Positions 35,945-45,692 of a DNA stretch of 64,000 bases are shown here, piece after piece (position 1 is the stretch's first letter; each line of letters begins with the position of its first letter). This DNA is from Mycobacterium sp. 3519A (lineage in GTDB: Bacteria; Actinomycetota; Actinomycetes; Mycobacteriales; Mycobacteriaceae): the NCBI RefSeq assembly GCF_900240945.1, contig NZ_OESG01000013.1, forward strand, positions 992,001 to 1,056,000. Reading direction: 5' to 3'. Below the pieces are notes generated by a model. It did not search any database, was not told the DNA's origin, and saw only the letters and a program-made list of their open reading frames with translations. The position numbers and the translations under genes were made by a program.

Positions 35945-36631
35945 ATGGACACCATGAGGCAAAGGATTCTGGTTGTCGATGACGACCCGTCGCTGGCCGA
36001 GATGCTCACCATCGTCCTGCGCGGGGAAGGTTTCGACACCGCGGTCATCGGCGATGGCACGCAGGCACTCACGGCGGTCCGCGAGCTGCGGCCCGATTTG
36101 GTGTTGCTTGACCTGATGCTGCCAGGCATGAACGGCATCGACGTGTGCCGCGTTCTGCGCGCCGACTCCGGTGTGCCGATCGTCATGTTGACGGCCAAGA
36201 CCGACACCGTCGACGTGGTGCTCGGCCTCGAGTCGGGCGCCGACGACTACGTGATGAAGCCGTTCAAGCCCAAAGAGCTGGTCGCCCGGGTGCGCGCCCG
36301 GTTGCGCCGCAACGAGGACGAGCCCGCCGAGATGCTGTCGATCGGCGACGTCGACATCGACGTGCCCGCACACAAGGTGACTCGGCAAGGTGAGCAGATT
36401 TCCCTGACGCCGCTGGAGTTCGACCTGTTGGTGGCGTTGGCGCGCAAACCCAGGCAGGTGTTTACTCGTGATGTGCTGCTCGAACAGGTGTGGGGATACC
36501 GGCACCCCGCCGACACCCGTTTGGTGAACGTACATGTCCAACGTTTGCGGGCCAAGGTTGAGAAAGACCCGGAGAACCCGCAGGTGGTCCTGACCGTTCG
36601 AGGAGTGGGATACAAGGCCGGACCACCGTGA
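35945..36631 (+). CDS. mtrA: MtrA, essential response regulator
   Basis: OmpR-family regulator of replication, division and cell-wall genes. The 228-aa product is nearly identical to M. tuberculosis MtrA by memory. The receiver domain (residues 1-120) has phosphoacceptor Asp56 in LLDLMLPG, acid residues DDD at 12-14, and Lys in MKPFKP (about 105). A winged-helix domain follows with QISLTPLEFDLLVALARKPRQVF (about residues 148-170) and a VRGVGYKAG wing. The second ATG at 35954 is an alternative. Its stop lies in the first copy of a 50-bp duplication. Confidence 0.97.
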   Translation: MDTMRQRILVVDDDPSLAEMLTIVLRGEGFDTAVIGDGTQALTAVRELRPDLVLLDLMLPGMNGIDVCRVLRADSGVPIVMLTAKTDTVDVVLGLESGADDYVMKPFKPKELVARVRARLRRNEDEPAEMLSIGDVDIDVPAHKVTRQGEQISLTPLEFDLLVALARKPRQVFTRDVLLEQVWGYRHPADTRLVNVHVQRLRAKVEKDPENPQVVLTVRGVGYKAGPP

Positions 36632-36709
36632 CATTGACCGCTCGGCGGTCGCCGTGATCGGACGACTCGCCGTCGCTGTGACACCGACCGCTCGGCGGTC
36701 GCCGTGATC
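36628..36709 (+). repeat. 50-bp tandem duplication between mtrA and mtrB
   Basis: The segment 36628-36659 recurs at 36678-36709 (30 of 32 identical, exact 50-base period). The first copy covers the mtrA stop and the second the mtrB GTG (36704). The first-copy GTG (36654) opens a 17-codon frame ([17 protein letters not shown]) that ends TGA 36705-36707, overlapping the mtrB start. The spacer therefore carries a possible coupling ORF. Confidence 0.7.
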
Positions 36710-38350
36710 TTCAGCTCGCGGCGGCGCATCCACCGGCGTTCGGCACCACTTTTACGCGGATTCGCTGCGCTGAGTCGAGCGATGGGTCTGGCGTGGAAGC
36801 GCTCCCTGCAGTTGCGGGTGGTGGTGTTGACGCTGGGGCTGTCGCTCGCCGTCATTTTGGTGCTCGGCTTCGTGCTGACCAGTCAGATCACCGACCGCAT
36901 CCTCGAGGTGAAGGTGCGCGCGGCCACCGAGGAGATCGAGCGCGCCCGCAACACCGTCAGCGGCATCGTCGGCGGTGAGGAAACCCGCTCGCTCGACAGC
37001 AGCCTGCAGTTGGCGCGCAACACCCTGATCGACCGCAAGGCCGACACCGGCGCCGGACTCGCCGGCGCCTTCGACGCCGTTCTCGTCGTCCCCGGCGACG
37101 GCCCCCGCGCCGCGACGGCGGCAGGGCCGGTGCAACAGGTGCCCAACGCGCTGCGCGACTTCGTCAAGGCCGGCCAGGTCAGCTACCAGTACGCGACCGT
37201 GCACACCGACGGGTTCTCCGGCCCGGCGTTGGTCATCGGCAGCCCGACGTCCTCGCCCGTCACGAATCTCGAGCTGTACCTGATCTTTCCGCTCAACAAC
37301 GAGGAATCCACCATCGCCCTGGTGCGGGGCACCATGCTGACCGGTGGCGTGGTGCTGCTCGGCCTGCTGGCCGCGATCGCCCTACTGGTGGCGCGCCAGA
37401 TCGTGCTGCCCGTGCGGTCGGCGTCGCGCATCGCCGAACGCTTCGCCGAAGGCCATCTCACCGAGCGCATGCCCGTGCGCGGCGAAGACGACATGGCGCG
37501 GCTGGCGGTGTCGTTCAACGACATGGCCGAGAGCCTGCACCGGCAGATCACCCAACTCGAAGAGTTCGGCAACCTGCAGCGCCGGTTCACCTCCGACGTC
37601 AGCCACGAGCTGCGCACCCCGCTGACGACGGTGCGGATGGCCGCCGACCTGATCTACGACCACAGCGAGGACCTCGACCCCGCGCTGCGCCGCTCGACCG
37701 AGCTGATGGTCAACGAGCTGGACCGGTTCGAGACGCTGCTCAACGACCTGCTGGAGATCTCGCGCCACGACGCAGGCGTCGCCGAACTGTCGGTGGAGTC
37801 GGTGGACCTGCGGTCGACGGTGCAGAGCGCGCTGGACAACGTCGGGCACCTCGCGGCCGACGCCGACATCGAACTGATCGTCGACATGCCCGCCGAAGGA
37901 GTGATCGCCGAGGTCGACCCGCGCCGGGTGGAACGCATCCTGCGCAACCTGATCGCCAACGCCATCGACCACGCCGAGCACAAACCGGTGCGGATCCGGA
38001 TGGCCGCCGACGAGGACACCGTCGCGGTGACCGTCCGCGACTACGGCGTCGGGTTGCGGCCCGGCGAGGAGAAGCTGGTGTTCAGCCGGTTCTGGCGCTC
38101 GGACCCGTCGCGGGTGCGGCGCTCCGGCGGCACCGGCCTGGGCCTGGCGATCAGCATCGAGGACGCCCGCCTGCACCAGGGCAGGCTGGAGGCGTGGGGC
38201 GAACCCGGCAAGGGCGCCTGCTTCCGGCTCACCCTGCCGCTGGTCCGCGGGCACAAGGTGACCACAAGTCCGCTGCCCATGAAACCCATTGGGCGCGAAC
38301 GGCCCCCGCGCCGGTCCCGCGACCGCGAACCCGCAACGGAGAACGTGTGA
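36704..38350 (+). CDS. mtrB: MtrB, sensor histidine kinase
   Basis: Membrane kinase that phosphorylates MtrA. The 548-aa protein has a cytoplasmic N tail, first transmembrane helix about residues 37-58, a long extracytoplasmic sensor domain, a second helix about 212-230, HAMP (about 230-285), and the HisKA dimerisation segment with His301 in [13 protein letters not shown]-binding follows: [12 protein letters not shown] (N box, about 420-431), [11 protein letters not shown] (G1) and [12 protein letters not shown] (G2). The C-terminal tail is basic and variable. The GTG at 36704 lies in the duplicated segment; the 17-codon leader ORF upstream overlaps it. Confidence 0.96.
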   Translation: MIFSSRRRIHRRSAPLLRGFAALSRAMGLAWKRSLQLRVVVLTLGLSLAVILVLGFVLTSQITDRILEVKVRAATEEIERARNTVSGIVGGEETRSLDSSLQLARNTLIDRKADTGAGLAGAFDAVLVVPGDGPRAATAAGPVQQVPNALRDFVKAGQVSYQYATVHTDGFSGPALVIGSPTSSPVTNLELYLIFPLNNEESTIALVRGTMLTGGVVLLGLLAAIALLVARQIVLPVRSASRIAERFAEGHLTERMPVRGEDDMARLAVSFNDMAESLHRQITQLEEFGNLQRRFTSDVSHELRTPLTTVRMAADLIYDHSEDLDPALRRSTELMVNELDRFETLLNDLLEISRHDAGVAELSVESVDLRSTVQSALDNVGHLAADADIELIVDMPAEGVIAEVDPRRVERILRNLIANAIDHAEHKPVRIRMAADEDTVAVTVRDYGVGLRPGEEKLVFSRFWRSDPSRVRRSGGTGLGLAISIEDARLHQGRLEAWGEPGKGACFRLTLPLVRGHKVTTSPLPMKPIGRERPPRRSRDREPATENV

Positions 38351-40104
38351 AACGGCTTCTGGCAGTCGTGTGGCTGCTGGCGGTCGTGCTCGCGGGTTGC
38401 GCCGGCGTGCCGAGTTCGTCTGCGCCGCAAGCCATCGGCACCGTGGACCGGCCCGCGCCACCCAGTCTGCCCAAACCGACGCCCGGCATGGATCCCGACG
38501 TCCTGCTGCGCGAGTTCCTCAAGGCGACAGCCGATCCCGCGAACCGGCACCTGGCCGCGCGGCAGTTCCTCACCGAATCCGCTTCCCGCGCATGGGACGA
38601 CGCGGGTAGCGCGCTGCTGATCGACAACGTGGTCTTCGTCGAGACGCGTGGGCCGGATCGGGTGTCGGTCAGCATGCGCGCCGACATTTTGGGTTCACTG
38701 TCGGACGTCGGGGTCTTCGAGACGGGGGAGGGCGCCCTGCCCGACCCCGGTCCCATCGAACTGATCAAGACTCCTGGCGGGTGGCGCATCGACCGCCTGC
38801 CCAACGGCGTTTTCCTTGACTGGCAACAGTTTCAGTCCACCTACAAGCGCAACACGCTGTACTTCGCCGACCCGACCGGGCACACCGTCGTACCCGATCC
38901 CCGCTACGTCGCGGTGTCCGACGCCGATCAACTGGCCACCGAACTGGTCAGCAAGCTCATCGCGGGCCCGCGTCCGGAGATGACGAACACGGTGCGCAAC
39001 CTGCTCGGTCCGCCGCTCAAGCTCCGCGGCCCGGTGACACGCGCCGACGGCGGCAAGACGGGCGTTGGCCGCGGCTACGGCGGCGCCCGCGTCGACCTGG
39101 AGAACCTGTCCACCACCGACCCGCACAGCAGGCAACTGCTTGCCGCACAGATCATTTGGACGCTGTCGCGGGCGGGGATCAACGGCCCGTACGTGATCAA
39201 CGCCGACGGCGCCGCGCTCGACGATCGGTTCGCCGACGGCTGGAACACCTCCGATGTCGCGGCCACCGACCCCGGCGCGGCCGACGGCGCCGCCGCCGGT
39301 CTGCACGCGCTGGTGGGCGGAACGCTGATGTCGTTGGACGGTCAACGGGCGACCAGGGTCGCAGGTCAATTCGGCCAAATGCCGGGCCAGACCGCCGCCG
39401 CGGTGTCGCGCACCGGCCAGGAGGTCGCGTCGATCGTCACGCTGCGGCCCGGCGCCCCCGACATGGCCTCGTCGCTGTGGGTCGGACCGCTGAATGGCAA
39501 TGCGACACAAGCGATGGAGGGGCGCACGCTGTCGCGGCCGAGTTGGGCGCTCGACGACGCGATCTGGGTGGTGGTCGACGGCATCAACGTGGTGCGCGCC
39601 ATCCAGGACGCCTCGGGGCAGCCGGCCCGCATCCCGGTCGACTCCGGCGTCGTGTCGGCGCGCTACCCGGGTGCCATCACCGAACTCCAATTGTCCCGCG
39701 ACGGCACCCGCGCAGCGATGGTCATCGAGGGCCAGGTCATCCTCGCCGGCGTCGAGCAGACCGCCGGTGGCGGTTACGCGCTGACTTATCCGCGGCGGCT
39801 GGGCTTCGGCCTCGGCAACACGGCCGTATCACTGTCCTGGCGTACCGGCGACGACATCGTCGTCAGCCGCACCGACCCGCAGCACCCGGTGTCCTACGTC
39901 AACCTCGACGGGGTGAACTCCGACGGCCCCAGCCGCAACCTGCTGATGCCGGTCACCACCGTCGCCGCGAACCCGTCCACGGTGTACGTCGCCGACGCGC
40001 GCGGGGTACTGCAGCTGTCCGGTTCGGCGGCCGACAACGACCCGGCGTGGACCGAGGTGCGGCCGTTGATGGTCGCCGACGCGCTACCCGTGCTGCCCGG
40101 CTAG
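38347..40104 (+). CDS. lpqB: LpqB, lipoprotein partner of MtrB
   Basis: Membrane-anchored lipoprotein that modulates MtrB sensing of the envelope. The 585-aa protein has a signal peptide with lipobox VLAGC (Cys about residue 18), a GerMN-type domain in the N-terminal half (DFLDWQQFQ region; [10 protein letters not shown] and [10 protein letters not shown]) and a C-terminal beta-propeller-like domain ([23 protein letters not shown]). GTG at 38347 overlaps the mtrB stop by four bases, so mtrA-mtrB-lpqB is one operon. The TAG forms CTAG with the convergent small gene. Confidence 0.94.
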   Translation: MKRLLAVVWLLAVVLAGCAGVPSSSAPQAIGTVDRPAPPSLPKPTPGMDPDVLLREFLKATADPANRHLAARQFLTESASRAWDDAGSALLIDNVVFVETRGPDRVSVSMRADILGSLSDVGVFETGEGALPDPGPIELIKTPGGWRIDRLPNGVFLDWQQFQSTYKRNTLYFADPTGHTVVPDPRYVAVSDADQLATELVSKLIAGPRPEMTNTVRNLLGPPLKLRGPVTRADGGKTGVGRGYGGARVDLENLSTTDPHSRQLLAAQIIWTLSRAGINGPYVINADGAALDDRFADGWNTSDVAATDPGAADGAAAGLHALVGGTLMSLDGQRATRVAGQFGQMPGQTAAAVSRTGQEVASIVTLRPGAPDMASSLWVGPLNGNATQAMEGRTLSRPSWALDDAIWVVVDGINVVRAIQDASGQPARIPVDSGVVSARYPGAITELQLSRDGTRAAMVIEGQVILAGVEQTAGGGYALTYPRRLGFGLGNTAVSLSWRTGDDIVVSRTDPQHPVSYVNLDGVNSDGPSRNLLMPVTTVAANPSTVYVADARGVLQLSGSAADNDPAWTEVRPLMVADALPVLPG

Positions 40105-40388
40105 TCGATGTGCGTCGGCGGGTCGGCGAACGCGAAATCCCACGCGGGTTGGCCGGGGCCCATCATGTCGCAGCGCTTGACCGGCACCAGATAGGAACTG
40201 GCGCCCCGCGGAACCACCTGCGGCACCGCCGTACACCGCTGCCAGGTGCCGTCGGGCTGCACGGGGCCATCGCACTTGCTGATGAACGGTCCTCCGTACA
40301 CGCACCCGGCGGCGGCAGGCGGTGCCAGGACGATCATCGCGGCGGCCGTCAGGGCCGCGGCCGATCCTGCGGCGATGCAGCGCTTCAT
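40101..40388 (-). CDS. Small secreted CDGP-domain protein
   Basis: A 95-aa exported protein: signal peptide about residues 1-27 ending APPAAAG, then a mature domain with [18 protein letters not shown] (about 35-52), whose CDGP motif names the mycobacterial family, and a third and fourth Cys in CTAVP and KRCDMMGPG. The two pairs of Cys suggest disulfides. Function unknown. The ATG at 40388 gives a clean signal peptide; the upstream 37 codons of open frame are ignored. Convergent with lpqB by interlocked stops. Confidence 0.72.
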   Translation of the reverse strand: MKRCIAAGSAAALTAAAMIVLAPPAAAGCVYGGPFISKCDGPVQPDGTWQRCTAVPQVVPRGASSYLVPVKRCDMMGPGQPAWDFAFADPPTHID

Positions 40389-40541
40389 AGAGGTCTCCCG
40401 TCCCTGGCAACGAATGACGGTACCGCCTGTGGAGCCGGCATTCGGGGGGTTTGAAGTTCGCGCTGAACCTTCCCCCCGCATCGCCCGTTGTGCAGACAAA
40501 ACCTCGTCAGGGGTGTTTTCCTCGATTCCCAGGAGGGGATG

Positions 40542-41192
40542 ATGAAGATCCGCGGTCCGATACTGACCCTCGTCGCTGTCGCGGTGCTCGGGGTGGCCAT
40601 CTTGCTGGTCAACATCTCCAAGGAAGAGCCGCCGCCGCCGGAGCAGCCGGCCGCGCAGACCACCACCGCTACCGTGGTCGCTGCGCCACCGTCACCGGCC
40701 ACTCCGCCACCGCCCGCGTTCCCCGCCAAGGCTGATTACGTCGGGAAGGTACCCACCGCCAACGGGACCATCACCGTCGACATCACCGTCGACGGCGACA
40801 AGGCCATCGCCTATGCCTGCGACGGCAACACCGTCGAGTCGTGGCTGCGCGGCAGCGCGGTCAACGGCGCGGTCAGCCTGGTGAACAAGGACAAGACAAG
40901 CCGGCTCGACGGTCGCCTCCAGGGCGACGCCATCGTCGGCACGCTGTCCATCGGCGCGAAGAAGTGGGACTTCACCGCTCCGCTCGGGCGGCCGCCCGCC
41001 GGTCTCTACGTCTACGAGAACGCGGGTGTGCGCAACAGCTGGATCGTCGACGGCGACGGGAAGGTGACGGGTGTGCAGCGGCGCGAAGACGGTTCGACTG
41101 TGCCCGCGCCGACGTTGACCACCGAGGGCATCGCCGATATCGACGGCATCGAGGTCAGGGCGATCCGGGTCGAAGGAGACAGCGATGTATGA
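40542..41192 (+). CDS. Membrane-anchored secreted protein, first gene of a redox module
   Basis: A 216-aa protein with one N-terminal membrane segment (about residues 5-23), a Pro/Thr/Ala-rich linker (about 28-65) and an extracytoplasmic beta-rich domain (about 70-205) with TITVDITVDGDKAIAYACDGN and WDFTAPLGRPPAGLYVYE. No family is recognised; one Cys is present in the domain. AGGAGG sits five bases before ATG 40542. The next gene starts eight bases inside its end and the Rieske gene follows, so the three likely form one operon and complex at the outer face of the membrane. Confidence 0.75.
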   Translation: MKIRGPILTLVAVAVLGVAILLVNISKEEPPPPEQPAAQTTTATVVAAPPSPATPPPPAFPAKADYVGKVPTANGTITVDITVDGDKAIAYACDGNTVESWLRGSAVNGAVSLVNKDKTSRLDGRLQGDAIVGTLSIGAKKWDFTAPLGRPPAGLYVYENAGVRNSWIVDGDGKVTGVQRREDGSTVPAPTLTTEGIADIDGIEVRAIRVEGDSDV

Positions 41193-41754
41193 CCCTGCCG
41201 CCACCCAGCGAATCAGTACCGCCAAGGGCGACGCCGCGGTGCTCGGTGCGGTCGCGCTCGGCGCACTCGTCGCGGTCGGTCTTGGTGTGTTCGGGAAACT
41301 GCATGAGCCGCAGTTCTTTTCGATCAGCGTCGCGGGATTCTCCAGCGGCACCGCGGTGAAGGCGTGGCTGGCGACCATCGCCGTGGCACTGGCGCTGTTC
41401 CAACTGGTGTCCGCGTTCGCGATGTACCGACTGATCCCGGGCGGCAAGGCGCCGGCATGGATGCGCCCCGCGCACGTGTGGTCGGGCCGACTGGCCGTGT
41501 TGGTCAGCGTCCCGGTCGCGGTGCACTGCCTGTACGCACTGGGCTTCGAGTCCTACGACAACCGGGTGTTGTTCCATTCGCTGTTCGGGTGCTTCTTCTA
41601 CGGCGCGTTCGTGACGAAGATGGTGCTGCTCACCCGCAAAGGCCTTCGGGCATGGGTGATTCCGGTGGCGGGCGGACTGGTGTTTTTCGGCTTAGTCTAC
41701 GTCTGGCTGACGTCGGCGCTCTGGTTCTTCGACACAAACGGCATCACGTTCTAA
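41185..41754 (+). CDS. DUF6529 four- to five-helix membrane protein, candidate b-type cytochrome
   Basis: A 189-aa integral membrane protein with hydrophobic helices at about residues 18-38, 57-76, 88-108, 125-145 and 150-175. His residues sit at helix ends in GKLHEP, RPAHVWSG, VAVHCL and LFHSLFG, spacing that would allow heme b ligation as in cytochrome b561 or ferric reductase families; this is inference. Its ATG overlaps the previous gene, and the Rieske gene starts 13 bases later. The DUF name is from memory of actinobacterial annotation. Confidence 0.7.
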   Translation: MYDPAATQRISTAKGDAAVLGAVALGALVAVGLGVFGKLHEPQFFSISVAGFSSGTAVKAWLATIAVALALFQLVSAFAMYRLIPGGKAPAWMRPAHVWSGRLAVLVSVPVAVHCLYALGFESYDNRVLFHSLFGCFFYGAFVTKMVLLTRKGLRAWVIPVAGGLVFFGLVYVWLTSALWFFDTNGITF

Positions 41755-41767
41755 CTGAAAGGAATCC

Positions 41768-42220
41768 ATGAACATCTCCGAATTCCCCATCTCACGGCAG
41801 AAGGTTCTCCTCGGCGCAGGGCTGGGGTTGGTGACCGCCGTCGTCGCCGCGTGCAGTACCTACGGCAAAAAGGACGACGCGGCAAGCGAATCGAGCACCA
41901 CCAGCGCCGCGCCGACCTCACCCGGTGGCGCAGAGCCCGCGGCCAAGGCCCTGGCCAAGACGGCCGACGTGCCTGTCGGTTCGGGTGTGATCGTCGGCGA
42001 GGTCGTGGTGACCCAACCCACCGCGGGGGTGTTCAAGGGGTTCTCGGCGAAGTGCACCCACAAGGGCTGCCTGGTCGACAAGGTGGCCGACGGCACCATC
42101 GATTGTCCTTGCCACGGCAGCAAATTCAACCTCGACGGCACGGTGGCCCACGGCCCGGCCGACAAGCCGCTGCAAGCCGAGAACGTCACCGTACAGGGCG
42201 ATTCGATCGTCCTGGGGTGA
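41768..42220 (+). CDS. Rieske [2Fe-2S] lipoprotein
   Basis: A 150-aa iron-sulfur protein exported as a lipoprotein. The N terminus has ISRQKVLLGAG and a lipobox VVAAC (Cys about residue 29); the twin-arginine position is RQ, so Tat use is uncertain. The cluster ligands are CTHKGC (about residues 97-102) and CPCHGSKF (about 115-122), with Cys and His pairs and disulfide Cys present. Short Rieske proteins of this type act as periplasmic electron carriers. With the membrane protein upstream it may form a small quinol- or haem-linked electron chain. The stop is 4 bases from the convergent DUF2252 gene. Confidence 0.87.
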   Translation: MNISEFPISRQKVLLGAGLGLVTAVVAACSTYGKKDDAASESSTTSAAPTSPGGAEPAAKALAKTADVPVGSGVIVGEVVVTQPTAGVFKGFSAKCTHKGCLVDKVADGTIDCPCHGSKFNLDGTVAHGPADKPLQAENVTVQGDSIVLG

Positions 42221-42223
42221 GGT

Positions 42224-43537
42224 CTAGGTGGAGCTGACTCCGGGAATGCGGCCCTCCCGGAACGCTTCAACGAAGTGGCGGTGATCGTCGCGCACGGTGG
42301 GGGCGTACTCCATTCCGAACGTGACGACGTCGGCGACGAAAACCTCGATGTCGTCGCCGATCACGTCGACGATCGCGTCTTCGGTCTGGAAGTCGACCAG
42401 CGTCTGATCGCTGTCGGTGTCGCTGACGCAGTGCACCTTGGCCACCGCCTGCCCGAGTTGTTCGATGACTTCGGCGAGCTCATCGGGTTCGGTGAGCTCG
42501 CTGTAGTCCAAATCGGCTTCGTATGGCGATATTTCGCTGACCACGTAGCCCACGCCGTCGATGTCGGTGTAGCCGAGCAGCGGGTCGGCGTGCGCCTGCA
42601 GGGCACGCTGAGAGACGGCGGTGCGGTGGCCGTGGTGCTTGAAGTACCGGTGCACATCCGGGTCGTCGACCACCCGACTCGGTGCGGCCACGTTGCCCTG
42701 CTTCATCGACAGCACCACGTCGTTGTCCAGCGCCTGGTTGAAACCTTCGATCAACACCGTGTACGCGGGCAGGCCTGCGCTGCCGATGCCCATACCGGTC
42801 TTGCCGATCACGTCCTTGATGTCATAGGCGATGCCGTGGAAGCGCTTCGTCTCCGGAATGGTCTTCAGGTAGCGGTCGAACGCGTCGCTGACCTTCTCGC
42901 GTTCGGCGTCGTCGAGGTGTCGCACGCCGGGCAGGTCGCGGAACCGCCGATCCGATTCGTCGACGTGCGTCATCCGCTCGAGCAGCTGCGATCGGGTCGA
43001 CAGCCGCGCCGCCTGCAGCGCCGCCAACACCGCGCCGCGGGCGGTCTGCAGGTTCAGTGAGAACGACGAATCGTCCTCGACGTCGACGAACCACCGCACC
43101 TGGTCGACGTATGCGCGCACGAATGTCTCGATCAGGCAGGCGATCTCCTCATCCGACAACGCCTTCTGCCAGCACATCAGTGCGACGCTGGCCGCGAATC
43201 GTTGCAGATCCCAAGTGAAATGCCCGACGAACGCCTCGTCGAAATCGTTGACGTCGAAAATCAACACACCGGAGCCGTCCATGTAGGTGCCGAAGTTCTC
43301 CGCATGCAGATCGCCCTGTATCCACACCCGCGCGGTCCGGTCGTCGGCCCACCGGTCGTCGCGATCGGCCAGGTCGGCGTAGAACACGCAGGCGCTGCCC
43401 CGGTAGAAAGCGAACGGATCGGCGGCCATCTTGCGGAACTTGGTCCGGAAGGCGTCAGGGTCGGCCTTCATCAGATCGGCGAATGCCTTCACCAGGCAGT
43501 CGACGATGAAGGACTCGCGCGCCTCGCTGTCGGCCAT
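42224..43537 (-). CDS. DUF2252 family protein, kinase-like fold
   Basis: A 437-aa protein. KADPDAFRTKFRKMAADPFAFYRGSAC (about residues 23-50) and RVWIQGDLHAENFGTY (about 69-84) followed by FDVNDFDEAF (about 93-102) are the DUF2252 hallmarks; the GDLHxEN and NDFDE motifs parallel the catalytic loop and DFG-like residues of kinase-like phosphotransferases. No kinase N-lobe Lys is obvious. Substrate unknown. It is not linked closely with an operon partner; the molybdenum hydroxylase genes lie upstream on the same strand, 40 bases away. Confidence 0.82.
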   Translation of the reverse strand: MADSEARESFIVDCLVKAFADLMKADPDAFRTKFRKMAADPFAFYRGSACVFYADLADRDDRWADDRTARVWIQGDLHAENFGTYMDGSGVLIFDVNDFDEAFVGHFTWDLQRFAASVALMCWQKALSDEEIACLIETFVRAYVDQVRWFVDVEDDSSFSLNLQTARGAVLAALQAARLSTRSQLLERMTHVDESDRRFRDLPGVRHLDDAEREKVSDAFDRYLKTIPETKRFHGIAYDIKDVIGKTGMGIGSAGLPAYTVLIEGFNQALDNDVVLSMKQGNVAAPSRVVDDPDVHRYFKHHGHRTAVSQRALQAHADPLLGYTDIDGVGYVVSEISPYEADLDYSELTEPDELAEVIEQLGQAVAKVHCVSDTDSDQTLVDFQTEDAIVDVIGDDIEVFVADVVTFGMEYAPTVRDDHRHFVEAFREGRIPGVSST

Positions 43538-43577
43538 CCGATCGGATACCCGTCCGGACCGCCGGATATGCCGCCGC

Positions 43578-45692
43578 TCAGACCTCCGGCAGCGCGGCCA
43601 CGATCTGCTCGGGTGTCAGCGGCAGCGAGCGCACCCGGACACCGAGCGCGTCGGCCACCGCGTTGGCGATCGCGGCCGCCGTCGGGCCCTGCGCGCATTC
43701 CCCGACACCGAGTGAGGGATGCCCCGCCCCGGGCAACAGGTCGACGTCGACCGCGGGCACCTCGGAGAACCGCAGGATCGGGTAGCTGTCCCAGGTGTCG
43801 CTGGTGACGGTGAACCGGTCGAACCGCACCCGTTCCTTCACCGTCCAACTGGTGGCCTGAACCGCACCGCCCTCGATCTGGTTCGCCGCGCCGTCCGGGT
43901 TGATCACCAGTCCGGCGTCGACGGCTATGGTCAAGCGGCGCACCCGGACTTCGGTGACGGCCTCGACCTCGGCGACCACCGCGCAGTAGGCGCTCGAGTT
44001 CTTGTATCGGGCATATCCGATGCCGTGCCCGACCGCGTCGCCGGCCTGCCACGACGCCCAATCCGACTGGTGGGCAACATGTTCGAGTACCGCCCTGGCC
44101 CTCGGGTCGGACAGGTGCGCCAGCCGGAACTCGATCGGGTCCCGTCCGGCGTCCGCGGCTAGTTCGTCCATGAACGACTCCGCGGCGAACACATTGAGGT
44201 GCGCACCCAGCGACCGCAACGCCGACGTCCGCAACGGCATCGCGGTCAGCAGGTTGTTCACCACCTGGTAAGCCGGAAAGGCGTAGCCGGGAACGGCATT
44301 GCGGGCCGCCCCGCCGCCGCGCTCCTGAGGAGGCTCGCCGCCCGATTTGATCACTTCGCCGCCCGCGCGGTGGCTCGCCGCCAGGAACGCCAGGTTGGGT
44401 GTCATGCCCGGCCTGCTGATGTAGCTGCCGCCCCAGATCTCGTGCCGCCAGGACAACACCGCACCATCCGCACCGCAGTCGGCCGAAAGTCGCACCACGC
44501 CAGCGGGACCCAACGGAGACCAACTCAGCTCGTCGGATCGTGACCACACCACCTGCACCGGCCTGCCGGGGACGGCCATTGCCAACAGGGCGGCGTCCAT
44601 CGCCACGTCGTCGGCGCCGTTGTGGCCGTAGCAGCCCGAGCCGTCGACGTGCCGAACACTCAGTAGATCCGGTGGAATGCCAAGTGCCCGTGCAATTTCC
44701 CGCCGCAACACGTGGATGCCCTGACTGTGGGTCCAGATGTGCAGGCGATCGTCCTCGGCGAGCGCGACGGCGCAGGAGGGTCCGATCGAACCGTGCGCCA
44801 GATACGGCCGGTGGTAGTCCGCGGTGACCGAACGGACCACGCCTGTCGACGGTCGGTGCCCAGTGTCGGCGATGACGGTGGTCTCCGCGGGCGCGGAGGT
44901 CAAGAACGCGGGCAGGTCCTCTTCATCGGGCAGCGTCGACGGTTGGTCCCACGACGCATCCCCGCGCAGCAGATCCGCGGCCCGAAGCGCGGTCTCTTCG
45001 CGCTCGGCGACGACGGCCAGGAAGTCGCCGTCGCGGACCACGGCGAGTACGCCGGGCATGGCTTCGGTTGGGGCACAGTCGATCTCGCGCAGCGTCGCCC
45101 CGCGCGACGGGGGCCTGACCACCCTGCCGTACACCATCGAATCAAGCGTCAGATCGTGTACGTAACTCGATCTGCCCGCCAGTTTGCCTGGCAGATCGAC
45201 CCGACCCACGCTGGCGCCGACGACTCGGTACGCCGATACGGGTTTCGGGGCGGCCGCACCGGTGGCGGCCCGATCCAGCAGGGTGTCGTCGGCCAGTTCC
45301 CAGTAGCTGGTGGCCGCGCCGTTTTCGGCGCAGATCTGCCCGTCGTCGATCGTGAGGTCGTCCTTGGGCACCGCGAGCTTGTCGGCGGCGACGCCGAGGT
45401 AGATGTCGCGCACCTCCGCGCACACCTGCCGCAGGGCGGCCCCCGACTGCTGGATGGACAGGCTGCCCGCGGTCAACCCCTCGTCGGGACCCGCGTCGGT
45501 GCTCGCAGGCGTCATCGCGATGCGGGCAACGTCGACGTCGAGTTCCTCGGCGGCCACCTGGGACAGCGCCGTCAACACGCCCTGGCCCAATTCGACCTTG
45601 CCGGAACGGATTTCGATCTCACCCTCGGACCCGATACGCAGCCAGTCGCCGAGCCGCGGGTTGGCGGCCAGCGTGACGGGCAGCGCGGTCAC
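43578..45692 (-). CDS. Molybdenum hydroxylase, large (molybdopterin-binding) subunit
   Basis: A 704-aa subunit of the xanthine dehydrogenase family oxidising an aldehyde or N-heterocycle. IEIRSGKVELGQGVLTALSQVAAEEL (about residues 27-52) and GRSSYVHDL are family marks; the C-terminal SLGVGECAQGPTAAAIANAV (about 665-684) contains the catalytic Glu in GVGE. It resembles the IorB (isoquinoline 1-oxidoreductase)-type or nicotinate dehydrogenase large subunit. GTG at 45692 overlaps the small-subunit stop by four bases (GTGA). No FAD subunit or cofactor-assembly gene is adjacent, so the electron acceptor is unknown. Confidence 0.87.
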   Translation of the reverse strand: MTALPVTLAANPRLGDWLRIGSEGEIEIRSGKVELGQGVLTALSQVAAEELDVDVARIAMTPASTDAGPDEGLTAGSLSIQQSGAALRQVCAEVRDIYLGVAADKLAVPKDDLTIDDGQICAENGAATSYWELADDTLLDRAATGAAAPKPVSAYRVVGASVGRVDLPGKLAGRSSYVHDLTLDSMVYGRVVRPPSRGATLREIDCAPTEAMPGVLAVVRDGDFLAVVAEREETALRAADLLRGDASWDQPSTLPDEEDLPAFLTSAPAETTVIADTGHRPSTGVVRSVTADYHRPYLAHGSIGPSCAVALAEDDRLHIWTHSQGIHVLRREIARALGIPPDLLSVRHVDGSGCYGHNGADDVAMDAALLAMAVPGRPVQVVWSRSDELSWSPLGPAGVVRLSADCGADGAVLSWRHEIWGGSYISRPGMTPNLAFLAASHRAGGEVIKSGGEPPQERGGGAARNAVPGYAFPAYQVVNNLLTAMPLRTSALRSLGAHLNVFAAESFMDELAADAGRDPIEFRLAHLSDPRARAVLEHVAHQSDWASWQAGDAVGHGIGYARYKNSSAYCAVVAEVEAVTEVRVRRLTIAVDAGLVINPDGAANQIEGGAVQATSWTVKERVRFDRFTVTSDTWDSYPILRFSEVPAVDVDLLPGAGHPSLGVGECAQGPTAAAIANAVADALGVRVRSLPLTPEQIVAALPEV

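Noticed and set aside
40444..40479. CGGGGGG/CCCCCCG inverted repeat between the CDGP and redox-module genes
   Set aside because: Short, G/C-only arms with a large loop; expected often in such DNA.
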